Positions 7,968 to 17,300 of a DNA stretch of 35,714 nt are shown piece after piece. Numbering within the stretch: the first letter of the stretch is position 1; each line of letters starts with the position of its first letter. The DNA is from Emiliania huxleyi CCMP1516 (lineage: Eukaryota; Haptophyta; Isochrysidales; Noelaerhabdaceae). A program made the translations under genes and the position numbers. The DNA lies in NCBI RefSeq assembly GCF_000372725.1, contig NW_005197944.1, positions 1 to 35,714 on the forward strand, in the 5' to 3' direction. The notes beneath the pieces are model-generated. The model was not told the origin of the DNA, ran no database searches, and saw only the letters and a list, made by a program, of their open reading frames with translations.

Positions 7968-9214
7968 CTAAAGCGATGGGAAAAGCTGCTCGTATCCCAT
8001 AGGCAGAATTGGCTGGAAGTTGCAGGTCCCGTAGTTCAGATACGACTGGGTCGTGTACTCGCCGTCCGCACAGACGGAGTCCATCATCTCGTACGATCCG
8101 CAAAAGCACTTGCGTGCAAAAGGGGAGAAGGCACACGTGCCGTGGTTCATGTTATTCGTGGTCGAGTAGGTTCCGCTCGAGCAGAACCAGTCCTGCTGCT
8201 GGCTAGAGCCGCAGTAGCACTTGGGCGCAAGATATGCGAAGGCACACGTGCCGTGGTTCATGTAATTCGTGGTCGAGTAGGTTCGGCTCGAGCAGAGCCA
8301 GTCCTGCTGCTCGCTAGAGCCGCAGTAGCACTTGCCGGTGCCTGACCCTGAGAACCTTGTGGCGTCGCGGAACGCTTGACCATGCAGACGAAGCCAGGAA
8401 TGGGCTTTGAGCTGGTGACGGGCTCGAGCTGCAGCTCGCATCTCACATACGCTTCGCCCCCTGGTGCGAGTAATACTCATACGCCAAGCAGGCTGGACTC
8501 CCATATATGGACTCACGGCACATATGCGGGCAAAACGGAGTCAACAAACAGCTGGCAGACAAAGCGCCCCTCGTTCACATTGACAAAGTTCGACGTTGCG
8601 GCCGAGACGTAGCCGAAGTAGTGGACGCAGGGATGTCCTTCCCACGCCGTCTCGCCGTCCGTGCAAGGGCGGTGCTCCTCCACCTTGAAGACCGAGATGC
8701 CCCAAGCCTGATCGCCCTGCTCCATGCCGCACATCGACGTCGGCTCAAGCAGCGCGATGTTCTTGTGGTCCCACGCGCTGGAGACCAGTGCGTTCGCCTC
8801 GGCCGCATCGCCCTCGATGGTCTTTGCGAGGTGGTGAGGGAAGTCGGTGAACTTGACCGCCGTCTGCGGGTAGTAGTTGAACTCGATGTCGGCCATGAAG
8901 TGCGCCGCCGTGTCGCCCTCCGTCTCGCTCGCCTCGACGTCGCGCTCCTTCGTCGCGACGTTGAGATTCGAACAGAAGCCAGAGGTGGCGATCAGCCAGG
9001 CTGGGTCCTCGACCACGTCGGGCACGGGAGGGGGCTTGGGCGCAAATGTGGTGCTGCGAGCGGTCGGGTTGATGTCGTCGACAGTTTCGGCCTGCGCACG
9101 CCGGAGTGCGCGTGTGAGGCTCAGCCTGCCTGAGTGAGTAATTGTGGCGGGACGGAGCACCGGCAGGGCAGACGCCGGCAGCGCGACGAGCAGAAGCGAG
9201 GCAGTCTTCAGCAT
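7968..9214 (-). CDS. Secreted protein with three 37-aa Cys-rich repeats
   Basis: ATG is at 9214. The first 17-18 residues are a clear signal peptide (MLKTASLLLVALPASALPV). Exon 1 (9214-8517) encodes a soluble domain with paired Cys. A consensus donor GTGAGT (8516-8511) and acceptor CACCAG (ending 8461) define a 56-nt intron that joins exon 2 (8460-7968) in frame, giving about 396 aa. Exon 2 carries three repeats of the type K-C-Y-C-G-S-S-x4-DW-x-CSSxTYSTTNxMNHGTCAF, 37 residues apart, six conserved positions including four Cys. The copies at 8132-8223 and 8243-8334 are almost identical in DNA. The family is not recognised; an extracellular or cell-covering role is inferred from the leader and Cys pattern. 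Caution: other frames around 8400-8510 also read naturally (SIYGSPACLAYEYYSHQG; VRCELQLEPVTSSKPIPGF), so small frameshifts are an alternative to the intron. Confidence 0.6.
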
Positions 9215-9280
9215 GGCAGTCCGTGTCGGCAGTCCGTCGGGGTCAGATGTACAAGTCCGCCGAATTTAAGATTTTAGAGG

Positions 9281-9357
9281 CCGGCCGCAGGCCGGCGATT
9301 TTCAGATTTTAGACCAAGATTTTCAGTGTATGTAGCTCTTACGTACATTCCCGTAGG
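9281..9357. repeat. Dispersed repeat, copy 1
   Basis: A GC palindrome-like block (GGCCGGCCGCAGGCCGG, 9281-9297) is followed by a stretch at 9319-9357 that is repeated almost exactly at 27508-27546 (shared text begins ATTTTCAGTGTATGTAGCTC). Both copies have a GGCCGGCC block nearby on the left and a CTGCTGAC tract on the right. Confidence 0.85.
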
Positions 9358-9380
9358 AGACTCTGCTGACAGGGTTTGCG

Positions 9381-9470
9381 ATGAGGAGCGACCCGAAGGG
9401 TTTCTCGGAGGTTAGCGCACCACTAACCGCCGAAGCGCAAGAACTCTACGACGGATCGGGCTCATACTAG
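9381..9470 (+). CDS. Short ORF or exon, unknown
   Basis: ATG 9381 to TAG 9468-9470 encodes 29 residues of natural composition (MRSDPKGFSEVSAPLTAEAQ then ELYDGSGSY). It may be a first exon of the glutaredoxin-like gene downstream, or noise. An imperfect 38-bp tandem duplication follows at about 9490-9572. Confidence 0.25.
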   Translation: MRSDPKGFSEVSAPLTAEAQELYDGSGSY

Positions 9471-9794
9471 CACCCCACCTCGCGAGCCGACGTTCTGGCT
9501 CAGCGAGGCTGCTGCGGAGCACTCGCGGACCGGTTCTTCTGGTCCAGCGAGGCCGCTGCGGGGCACCCGGCGGCTCGGGTCACTTCTCATCGCAAACTCG
9601 GTCGAGCAGGGAGCACTGCGCTGACTGCTGCGCCCACAAACACAGGGAGCACGCCCTGCGCTGGAGCGACAGCGTTCACGAGCCCCAGGTGATTTGCCGG
9701 CTGGAGGTGGTTGGTTATCACGGTCAGTGCGCCGACCAAAATCGAGGGCGCATTCGCAGGAGTACACACCACTGAGGCTGCGAGCCGACAATAG

Positions 9795-10433
9795 GCTGCC
9801 CATTCTTCATTGCCGCGTCAAAGGTGGCGCAGGCGCTAGCCGACAAGGGAGCCGTACGCGAGTGTGTAATCACGAGGGCGGGGAGCGTGCATGTGCCGTG
9901 CTGGCCAGACGCCGACCGCGAGACGTACCGGAAGCTCGTTGCCGATGAGCCTCGCACGGCGTCATGGCAGGGCGGCTCGCCACGCGTCACCGTTGACGGC
10001 GACGCGCAGTCTGCGATGGGTGCATCCGAGTTTTTGCAGACGTACGGCCACCTCCTCGACGGTCCGCAGGAGCTAGGCCTGCCGCAGAGCGCGGCACGGT
10101 GGTGGGCGGAGGCGACGAGCTCGAGCATCAAGCCGCTGTTTGTCGCCGCATACGTCACTGGCGCCAAGGCCTTCTTCGAAGCCGACCCCGCCGGGCAGGA
10201 GGGAGCAGCACGCCCCCAAACGGTCTGCGGCTTGTGTGTGTGTGTACGGGCGGCGTTTCGCTGTGTAGGCGCTGCACGAGAAGCGGGGCCGGATCGTCTA
10301 CGAGGACATCGGATCCGCAACGTTTGGCAACCACTCGCTCGACCGCTCAGCCGACGTCGCGCTCGACAAGTTCCTCTCAAAATCGTGCGAGGGGCTTGGC
10401 ATGGGCTTGGATGGGGGGAAGGTGTCCGTTTGA
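9795..10433 (+). CDS. Glutaredoxin/thioredoxin-fold-like protein, spliced, 5' end unknown
   Basis: The frame is open from a likely acceptor ending at 9794 and runs to 10222; a 46-nt GT-AG intron (10223-10268) joins it in phase to 10269-10433 (TGA). The product starts GCPFFIAASKVAQALADKGAV, placing a C-P-F-F in the position of the glutaredoxin CPYC/CPFC site before the first helix. About 50 residues later comes GGSPRVTVDGD followed by MGASEFLQTYG, matching the cis-proline T/S-P-x-V-x-x-x-G and GGxxEL/F region. A helical C-terminal extension follows. The second active-site Cys is absent, so at most a monothiol mechanism would be possible. The fold is inferred from these two landmarks only. A 5' exon with the start codon was not identified. 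Confidence 0.45.
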
Positions 10434-10783
10434 GACAGATGATATGTGCCACGCTGGCGCGGGCGGGCGCTCAGATGGTGTGATGATGACGCCCTGCCAC
10501 GTCGCCGCACATGCACATGGACATGTGCACATGCACATACATGCACATGCACGTGTCATGCACGGCATGTGCATGTGCATGTATGTGTGGGGAGGGTCGT
10601 TCGCGCTTCAACTCGGCACCGTGCAGCTGTGGTAGTCTCGACTGCAGCGTGCGCGCCTGGGCGCAGCTGTGTGCTGTGGATCGTTCTGTGTGGTGTCTAA
10701 TGCATCTTTCTTCCATGATTTCTCATTTTCTTATAACACCAACAGGGCAGTCGCGCCACTGAACAAAACGCCCGCGACACACC
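10434..10783. other. Gene-free stretch with CACATG microsatellite
   Basis: It contains an ACATGC/CATGTG-rich region at about 10508-10590 in which 10534-10552 and 10569-10587 are exact 19-bp inverted repeats around a 16-nt loop. The rest shows no coding signal; an AT-richer patch lies at 10715-10745. Confidence 0.6.
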
Positions 10784-11116
10784 TCAGCCTACGTCGGGCA
10801 GCGCGGGCGCGGCAGCACCAAACGCAGGTGGCGGCTGGGCGGGAGTCGGAGGCGGGATGAAGCCTGGGGCCCAGCCAGTCGCGTCAAGCAGTGCCTGTGC
10901 TTCTCGGATCCACTCAGGCACCATCCTCACCTGGCACGGCTCGCCACTCTCATCGACGGCGATGATCGACGCCCACTGCACGCGCTTCATGTTGATGCTG
11001 CGCGCTCGCTTGCTCACCACGAGTGTGTCCTCGCAAGACTCGAGGCGAGCCAGGGGTGGCCGCTTGCCCAGCACCGAAGGCGTTTCTGAGCGCTCGGCAC
11101 GCATCATGATCCTCAA
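10784..11116 (-). CDS. Small hypothetical protein
   Basis: A 110-aa frame has natural composition: a basic N-terminal half (VLGKRPPLARLESCEDTLVV, then SKRARSINMKRVQWASIIAV) and an acidic/helical stretch (WIREAQALLDATGWAPG) ending in a Pro/Ala tail. It contains a KRxRS basic cluster that could serve nuclear import. No family is recognised, and the gene may have an upstream exon. Confidence 0.4.
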   Translation of the reverse strand: MRIMMRAERSETPSVLGKRPPLARLESCEDTLVVSKRARSINMKRVQWASIIAVDESGEPCQVRMVPEWIREAQALLDATGWAPGFIPPPTPAQPPPAFGAAAPALPDVG

Positions 11117-11808
11117 GGGATGCCGCCGTTTGGTCGCGGCAGATCCTCAAGGGACGGGGGCGGCACACCTGGTCAAAAAAGGAATTCGCGCCTGATTCTC
11201 TATTGAGCTTAGCCTTCGGTTCTCGAGGTTCTCGAGGTGGATATCCTTTGGCCGCGTTGGGTAGCGAGAGGATTGGTGTGACGCGATCCACGCAGGCGTG
11301 TTTTCTGACGGCCGACCGTCAGTGCACGGAGTTGCCCCTTCTCCGACTGCCCCGGCTAGTTCCCGAGGTCGTCGGGTGTGACCCCTTCGTCCCCCGAGAC
11401 CTAGCGCGGGTGGGTTGGAGGGAGCTCGCCCCGTTCCTCCCCATCGGGCCGCGTGAGCGGCCGCGCCTCGCAGATTCGTTTTCGCGCCTGGGTCAGGCGC
11501 GCGGGGCATCCCCCGGGTCGCTCGACCAGCGATCCGAAGAGTGGCCGCTATGCGAGGGAAAGAGCGGGGCCCTCGACGCCTCAGTCCGGCCCTCCGAGGG
11601 GGGAAGGGAAGTGCGGGGTCCCCACGGGCGCCTCAGTTCGGCCCTCCCGAGGGGGGGAGGGGAGCAAGGGGGTGGGGGGATTGGGGTGGTGGGGAGGGGT
11701 CTCGGTTGCATGGGTCTAATACTTGCCTTTGGAACCACAGGGCTCGCGTGCTGACTCGGTGCGGCGCCACACTCTGCGCCACTTTTGAGGCGTTGGCGAG
11801 GGGCCGGT
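11117..11808. other. Gene-free, G-rich duplicated stretch
   Basis: No supported gene. An imperfect tandem duplication (CCTCAGTCCGGCCCTCCGAG at about 11580 and again at about 11631) is followed by G-rich sequence that leads into the 3' end of the retroelement at 11809. Confidence 0.4.
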
Positions 11809-14330
11809 AAAAGAAAGAAAGAAAACGGACAACCCAAGGGAGGGATGGGAGGACGGCACGCCGCCACCACACAGGGATTTTAAGGAGAGGGGTGAGGTGC
11901 ACTAGCCGTCGCCCACCCTTGGGCGTCCGCCTCTTCCTATCTCTCTTCGCAGTCTCTACACTCATACATTGGATTGTCATTGCCTGTGAGTGCGAGATAG
12001 GGCTGGCCGCTGGCGGCTAGCCCCTGAGGAGAGTGACCAGAGACACCTCACATGACCCCACACACGGTCTAGTCCGGCCTCGCGGTCGGCGGAGATTGCT
12101 AGAGGACGAGCAAGCCTGCTCTAGCCTCGCATATTACCTCCTGTCGTCTGTTGTGATGTTGTGCCCTTGTTTGTTTCTCTTGGCACCTTGGAGTGCTGGG
12201 GGGGGCGACAGGAGGAATGTGGCCCTGAGTTATGTGTACGCCAACTCAGGGTGTGTGGCAGCCAGCTGGCTGTGTGTCTTGTGAGCTTGTTTGTGTCTGT
12301 GTGTCGCTCGTGCGTGTCGTCATCATCTGTCCCGCGTCCACCCATACCGCGTTGGTGTCCAGTCCGAGCCTGGCTGTTCTTCACCTTTCTACCTACCTAC
12401 CTACCTAGTCTCTCTCCGTACTCCGATTCTCGCTGCGACCTTCGTGCCACCTCGCGGTCGCCCCCTTCTCGTCGTGCTCTCCCTTGTCGCTTCTTCCTCT
12501 GTCGCGTCGCTCTCCTCTGTCTCGTTCTGCGACGCCGCCGCCGCCTGCCGGTCCCTTGTTCTCGCGGCTTCTGTCGCGGGGCGGGGTACCGGATGGGTGG
12601 CATTGAAGCCCGAGGGGTGCGGGAGGCGCACGGCGGGGGCCGGCCTCGGGGTGAGGGTGAGGCCGGCCGCCGCCACCGGGGGCCGCCGCGCCGTAGAGCG
12701 GCCCGTCGGTCTCCCTACCGGCGGTGCGCGCGGCCGCGCTCGAAGGCGCTGATTGCTCGGCCGCGCGGGGCCGGGTGACTCGCCCGCTGGGGGGGTGGTG
12801 CACGGGGTTTGCGGCGGGGTCCCCAACGTCCCCGGGGCGGCACGCCTCGGGGCGTGCCGCCGCGCCGCGCGCCAGGGCGGCCCTGATGGCGGAGAGCTCG
12901 GAGTCGGAGTGCTCGGTCTCTCTCTCCATCGTGTCGAAGAGGTCAGTTGCCTCCTTCCCGAGGTCTCGTGCTCGTGCCTTGCCCCGCAGGGTTCGGGCCT
13001 GCGCGAGGATGTGCTCGACCTCCGCTCGCATCTTTGCGAGCTCGGCGCGGTCCGCCCGCCTCTCGGGCCTGAGGGACGTGCCATCCAGGGCGACGTAGCG
13101 ATCTCCCTTGTCTGAGGGAAGATCGCCTTCCGTGTCTGCCCCCTTCCCCACAGCCCGCTGCGGTGGGGTCACTGAGCCGCACCGTGCGGCGTACTTGTGC
13201 GTGTCGTGCAACGCCGGGGGCTTGCGCGTGCGGAGGGCACGCATTCCGGGCGCGGTGCCCGCCTGGACGCCGCCGCCCAGGGCAGCTGGCGTTAGGGGCG
13301 CTCGGCTCTGCAGTCGCGACCGCTCCTCCTCGAGGGCACCCTTGCCGGGCGACGCTCGCGCTGTCGTCACGATCCGGTGCTCCGGGGGCCCGTGCCCTCG
13401 GCGGGTCGTCCGACCCCATGGTTGTGTGGTTTGCCTCGGCGTCTCCCGCCGGTGCGTTCTCTGGGGCTCCCCGCAATGGGGAACCTACGGCCGATCTCGC
13501 AGCCCATGCCGCTGTATCCAGCCCTCGGTCGGTCTCGAAACGCAACCCCCATGGGTCCGCTTCGTCGGGTCCGCCCGAGCCGTCGGGCTGGTAGGACATA
13601 TGGTTTGCCTTGACGTTTCCCGTCGACGCGCGCCTCAGGGCTCCCGTCGATCGGAAACCCACGGTTGATGCCGCAGCCCATGCCGCTACATCTAACCCTT
13701 GGAGTTGGCTATGCCCGTGCGCCCCCTGGGGGTGCGGCTCGAGCCAGTCCGGGTCATCAAGCCCGGAGGTTGCGTTGCTCATCGCATCGTCGTCCGCCGA
13801 CGATGCGCTTCCCGAGGACTCCTCTCGCAAGGGGCCAACAGGAGGAGGCGCGTCCCCTGACATGGACGCTGCTCTCTCCACTGGAGGGTAGGTTTCCACC
13901 CGCGGACTCGCTCCGTGCGAACTCGCTGTATGGGTAGTTTCATTCATAGCTATGGGCCCGCGCGCCGCGCGCAGGCCGATTGCAGGGCTCTCCCACAACC
14001 ACGCTGACCCGGATCCCAGGACCAACGACAGAGGCGAAACGACACTCGGCCCGCCGACACAATTCGACCACTGGACACTATATCTAAATGCGGCGCAGGC
14101 CAATCTCAAGTCCCTTCTCAATTCTTCGCGGGTTTTGGTGCAGTCACCCTCCCCCGCGACACCGACAGCTTCTTTCGCCTTTCGGCGCAGCTCCGCCCTC
14201 CTCGCTGCATATCCTGGCCCCTCGAGTCTATCGAGCTCTCCTCGCGCAAGGACGAGTCTTCTGACGCCCACTGCGATCATTTGCCACCCAGTCATATCGT
14301 TGCTCAGGTCCACTCTAGGGGCCGCCTCTC
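11809..14330 (-). mobile_element. Probable non-LTR retroelement, copy A (longest)
   Basis: On the minus strand the element ends at 11809 with a TTTC tail preceded by the shared block ATCCCTGTGTGGTGGCGGCG. That 3' block recurs at 17961-18105, 27644-27760 and 29830-29933. A second block, 12420-12568, recurs at 18112-18258. In copy A the two blocks are separated by about 470 bp absent from the 18-kb copy. The ORF1-like frame at 12405-13947 enters this second block. Variable 5' ends, a fixed 3' end with a simple-sequence tail and flanking duplications in the short copies are the marks of target-primed retrotransposition. No reverse transcriptase was seen, so the element is incomplete or non-autonomous. 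Its 5' limit is a guess, set just before IF-2. Confidence 0.6.
12405..13947 (-). pseudogene. ORF1/gag-like protein of the retroelement, one frameshift
   Basis: From ATG 13947 (MNETTHTASSH) the frame encodes a Ser/Asp/Pro-rich region, then two diverged repeats of about 60 residues (GLDVAAWAAASTVG and GLDTAAWAARSAVG, each followed by a G-D/N-x-x-ANH motif). Near 13350 the coding quality moves to another frame (SPGKGALEEERSRLQ), which continues with a charged, probably coiled-coil segment (DRAELAKMRAEVEHILAQ, then DLFDTMERETEHSDSELSAI) to a stop at 12405. A single-base indel or a programmed shift would link them. A Gly/Pro/Arg-rich basic tail follows. This resembles retroelement ORF1/gag proteins in layout only; no RNA-binding knuckle was seen. 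Confidence 0.4.
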
Positions 14331-14375
14331 GCGCGCTTTCATTTTTTTGGTGCCCAGCCCAGATCGCCCGAGCAC

Positions 14376-17300
14376 ATGACGCCGCTCGTCGCGCTCTGCT
14401 GCCTGCCCGCGCTCGGCTGGCACTCCAGCATAGCCCGCCCAGCCGTGCACAGCACGTCGGCCGTCTCGCGCCACTCTGGCCTCTTGCTGCAGAGCCTCGT
14501 GGAGCCCGGCTCGGCCGCAGACGCGAGCCCGACGCCGAGGCAGCCGCCGCGCGAGGGCAGAGGGCCTCCACGCCCGAGAGGGAGGGGGCGCGGCGGGCCG
14601 CGAGGCTCGTCGCCGGGCGGCCGCGGCCGCGGCGCGACGCTCGTCCTCACCAATCCCATGTACGCCAAGCGAATCAGGCCGCCGCCGCCGCCGCCTCGGG
14701 CGCCGCCGCCGGCGAGGCCTCCGCAGCAGCGCGATTCCCGCGGGCCCGCGAGGCCGGGCGGCGGGATGCAGAACGACGCGATCCCGGCCGCCGACGGGGG
14801 CCTCTCCGGCCCTCCGGCCGACGCGGACGCGGGCGACGGCGCGCCGGGCTCTGACCAGGGCCGGCGGCGCAAGGTGGGCGGAAAGGACCTGAAGAAGGGA
14901 GAGCTGGGGTCGGATCGGGCGCCGAAGAAGGGCGCGAAGGGGCGGGTGGGGAAGCGCGGGCTCCTCGATCGCGACGACGACGCGCCGCTCGCGACGGCAC
15001 GCGCCGCCCGTCCCAAGAGGAAGGGCGGCGGCAGGCGCGGTGCGGCGGGGCAGCCGGCGGCGGTAGAGCCGACGGGACCGGTGCGCGTGCGGCTGGGCGA
15101 GAGCATCACGGTGAGCGAGCTGGCGGGGAAGCTGCAGGTGGGGATGGCGGAGGTGGTCAAGGTGCTCATGAAGCGCGGCGTCCTCGCCTCGGCGACTCAG
15201 TCCCTCGACGCAGACACCGCAGAGGAGCGAGACGCTTCCGAGACGCTTCCGAGACACGGCCGAGACACTTCAGTCCGCCGCAGAGGCGCGAGACACTTCC
15301 GCGACACGGCCGAGACACTTCCGCGACGCGGCCGAGACACTTCCGCGACACAGCCGAGACACTTCCGCGACACGGCCGAGACACTTCCGCGACGCCTCCC
15401 GCAGGCGGTCGCGCTGGCGTTTGGCGCAGACGTGTCGCGAGCGGGCGACGGCGCCGAGGAGGGCGAGGAGGGGGAGGCGGGCTCGTGGGGCGTGGTCGAG
15501 GAAGAGGACCCGCCCGAGTCGCTCGTCCGCCGTCCGCCCGTCGTCACTGTCATGGGGCACGTCGACCACGGAAAGACTTCGCTGCTCGACGCGCTGCGCA
15601 CGACCGACGTCGCCGCGGGCGAGGCGGGAGGCATCACGCAGGCGATCGGCGCGTCGCGGGTGAGCGTCGAGGGCGGCGGCACGCTCACCTTCATTGACAC
15701 GCCCGGCCACGCCGCCTTTGCGGAGATGCGCGCGCGCGGCGCCAACGTCACCGATATCGTCATCCTCGTCGTTGCGGGTATACGTCGCCCGAGATCGCAA
15801 TCTCCCCAGGGTTCGGCTCCAGTGTGGGTAGGGGATGGGTGCCCAGCGACGCCGCGCGCCGCATCGTCAGACTCAGAGGAGCCTGGCTCCAGACCTTCTC
15901 CAGACCACTCTCAGCGACACTCTGGCCATGGCAGGCGACGACGGCGTCAAGGAGCAGACGGTGTCGTCGATCAAGGTACCCGCGCACCCATCCCCTACCC
16001 CCCACGGTATCCTAACCCATGCCCTACCCCCACGGTACCCGAACCCATCCCCCAACCCCCCACGGTACCCGAGCCCCCCACGGTACCCGAACCCATCCCC
16101 TACCCCTCATACCCGGACCCATCCCCTACCCCCGCGGTGCCGTCGGTCCAGGCGGCAAAGGCGGCGGGCGTGCCGATCGTCGTGGCGGTCAACAAGATGG
16201 ACAAGCCGGCGGCGGACGCGTCGCAGGTCAAGACGCAGCTGCTGGAGCTAACCCTAACCCTAACCCTAACCCTAACCCTCTAACCCTAACCCTAGGTCAA
16301 GACGCAGCTGCTGGAGTACGAGGTGGTCCTCGAGGAGTTTGGCGGCGACGTGTTGTCCGCCGAGGTGTCTGCCGTCGCGCGCACCGGCCTGGACAAGCTG
16401 CTCGAGCAGGTGCCGCTGTAGTGGGGTATGGGTTCGGGTACCGTGGGGGTAGAGTGCACCGGCCTGGACAAGCCGCTCGAGCCGGTGCGAGATACGGGGA
16501 GATACGGGGAGATAGGGGGAGATAGGGGCAAGCTGCTCGAGCAGGCGGGACTCATACCCCACCCCCTCGGTACCCGAGCCCATCCCCTACCCCCACGGTA
16601 CCCGAACCCATCTCCGCTCTCGCAGGTGCAGCTGCAGGCGGAGCTTCTCGATCTCAAGGCCAACCCGGACCGCGCCGCCGCCGGCGTGGTTGTCGAGGCG
16701 CGGCAGCAGCTCGGCCAGGGCGCCGTCGCAACCGCGCTCGTGCAGAAGGGCACGCTGCGGGTGGGCGACATCGTCGTGGCCGGCGCGCAGTGGGGCCGAG
16801 TGCGGAGGCTGCAGGACGAGCGAAACGAGGAGGTGAGTGAGTCGGGGCCGTCGACCGCCGTCGAGCTGGTCGGTCTCAACGGCCCGCGCGAGATGTAGCG
16901 AGAGGTAGCGAGATGCAGCGAGATGTGGCGAGAGGTAGCGAGATAGCGAGAGGTAGCGAGATGTAGCGAGAGGTGGCGAGATGTAGCGAGATGTGGCGAG
17001 AGATAGCGAGATGTCTTGGTCGGTCTCAACGGCCCGCGCGATTCGCGGCGGGGCTGGCTCCGATATATGCGACGCCGAGTCTCTCGAGCCTGGGCCAGGG
17101 TTCGGGGTACCGGGCAGGGTAGGGTACCCTACCCCAAGGTCTCAGCACTCCGCTAACACCAGCTAGTGCCACGAGCTGGCTCGGTGTCGCCACCAAGCAC
17201 GGGGCGGCCTGAGCCAGAATGGGAGCGGCAGACGCGGCGTGGGAAGGTGGTGAAGCGGCCTTCGTTAGTACGTGGCCCCACTTGCCGACGCGCCCTAACT

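Noticed and set aside
10298..10716. His/Met/Cys-rich small frames in the CACATG region
   Set aside because: They are translations of the CATG microsatellite in different frames.
12943..14571. The minus-strand ORF extended beyond 14340 to 14571 as a continuous 542-aa protein
   Set aside because: The part beyond about 14330 is antisense to IF-2 exon 1 and Arg/Ala-rich. The more likely start is the ATG at 13947, so the longer version was not used.
14376..16283. A 635-aa single-exon reading of the IF-2 5' half
   Set aside because: It reads through the minisatellite and the introns at 15778 and 15976 into minisatellite protein, and it loses the conserved ADDG/NKMD segment order.
16248..16295. 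The telomere repeat as a true chromosome end or assembly join
   Set aside because: IF-2 coding sequence continues in phase on both sides and the flanking 21-bp copies are exact, so an internal insertion fits better. Long reads would settle it.
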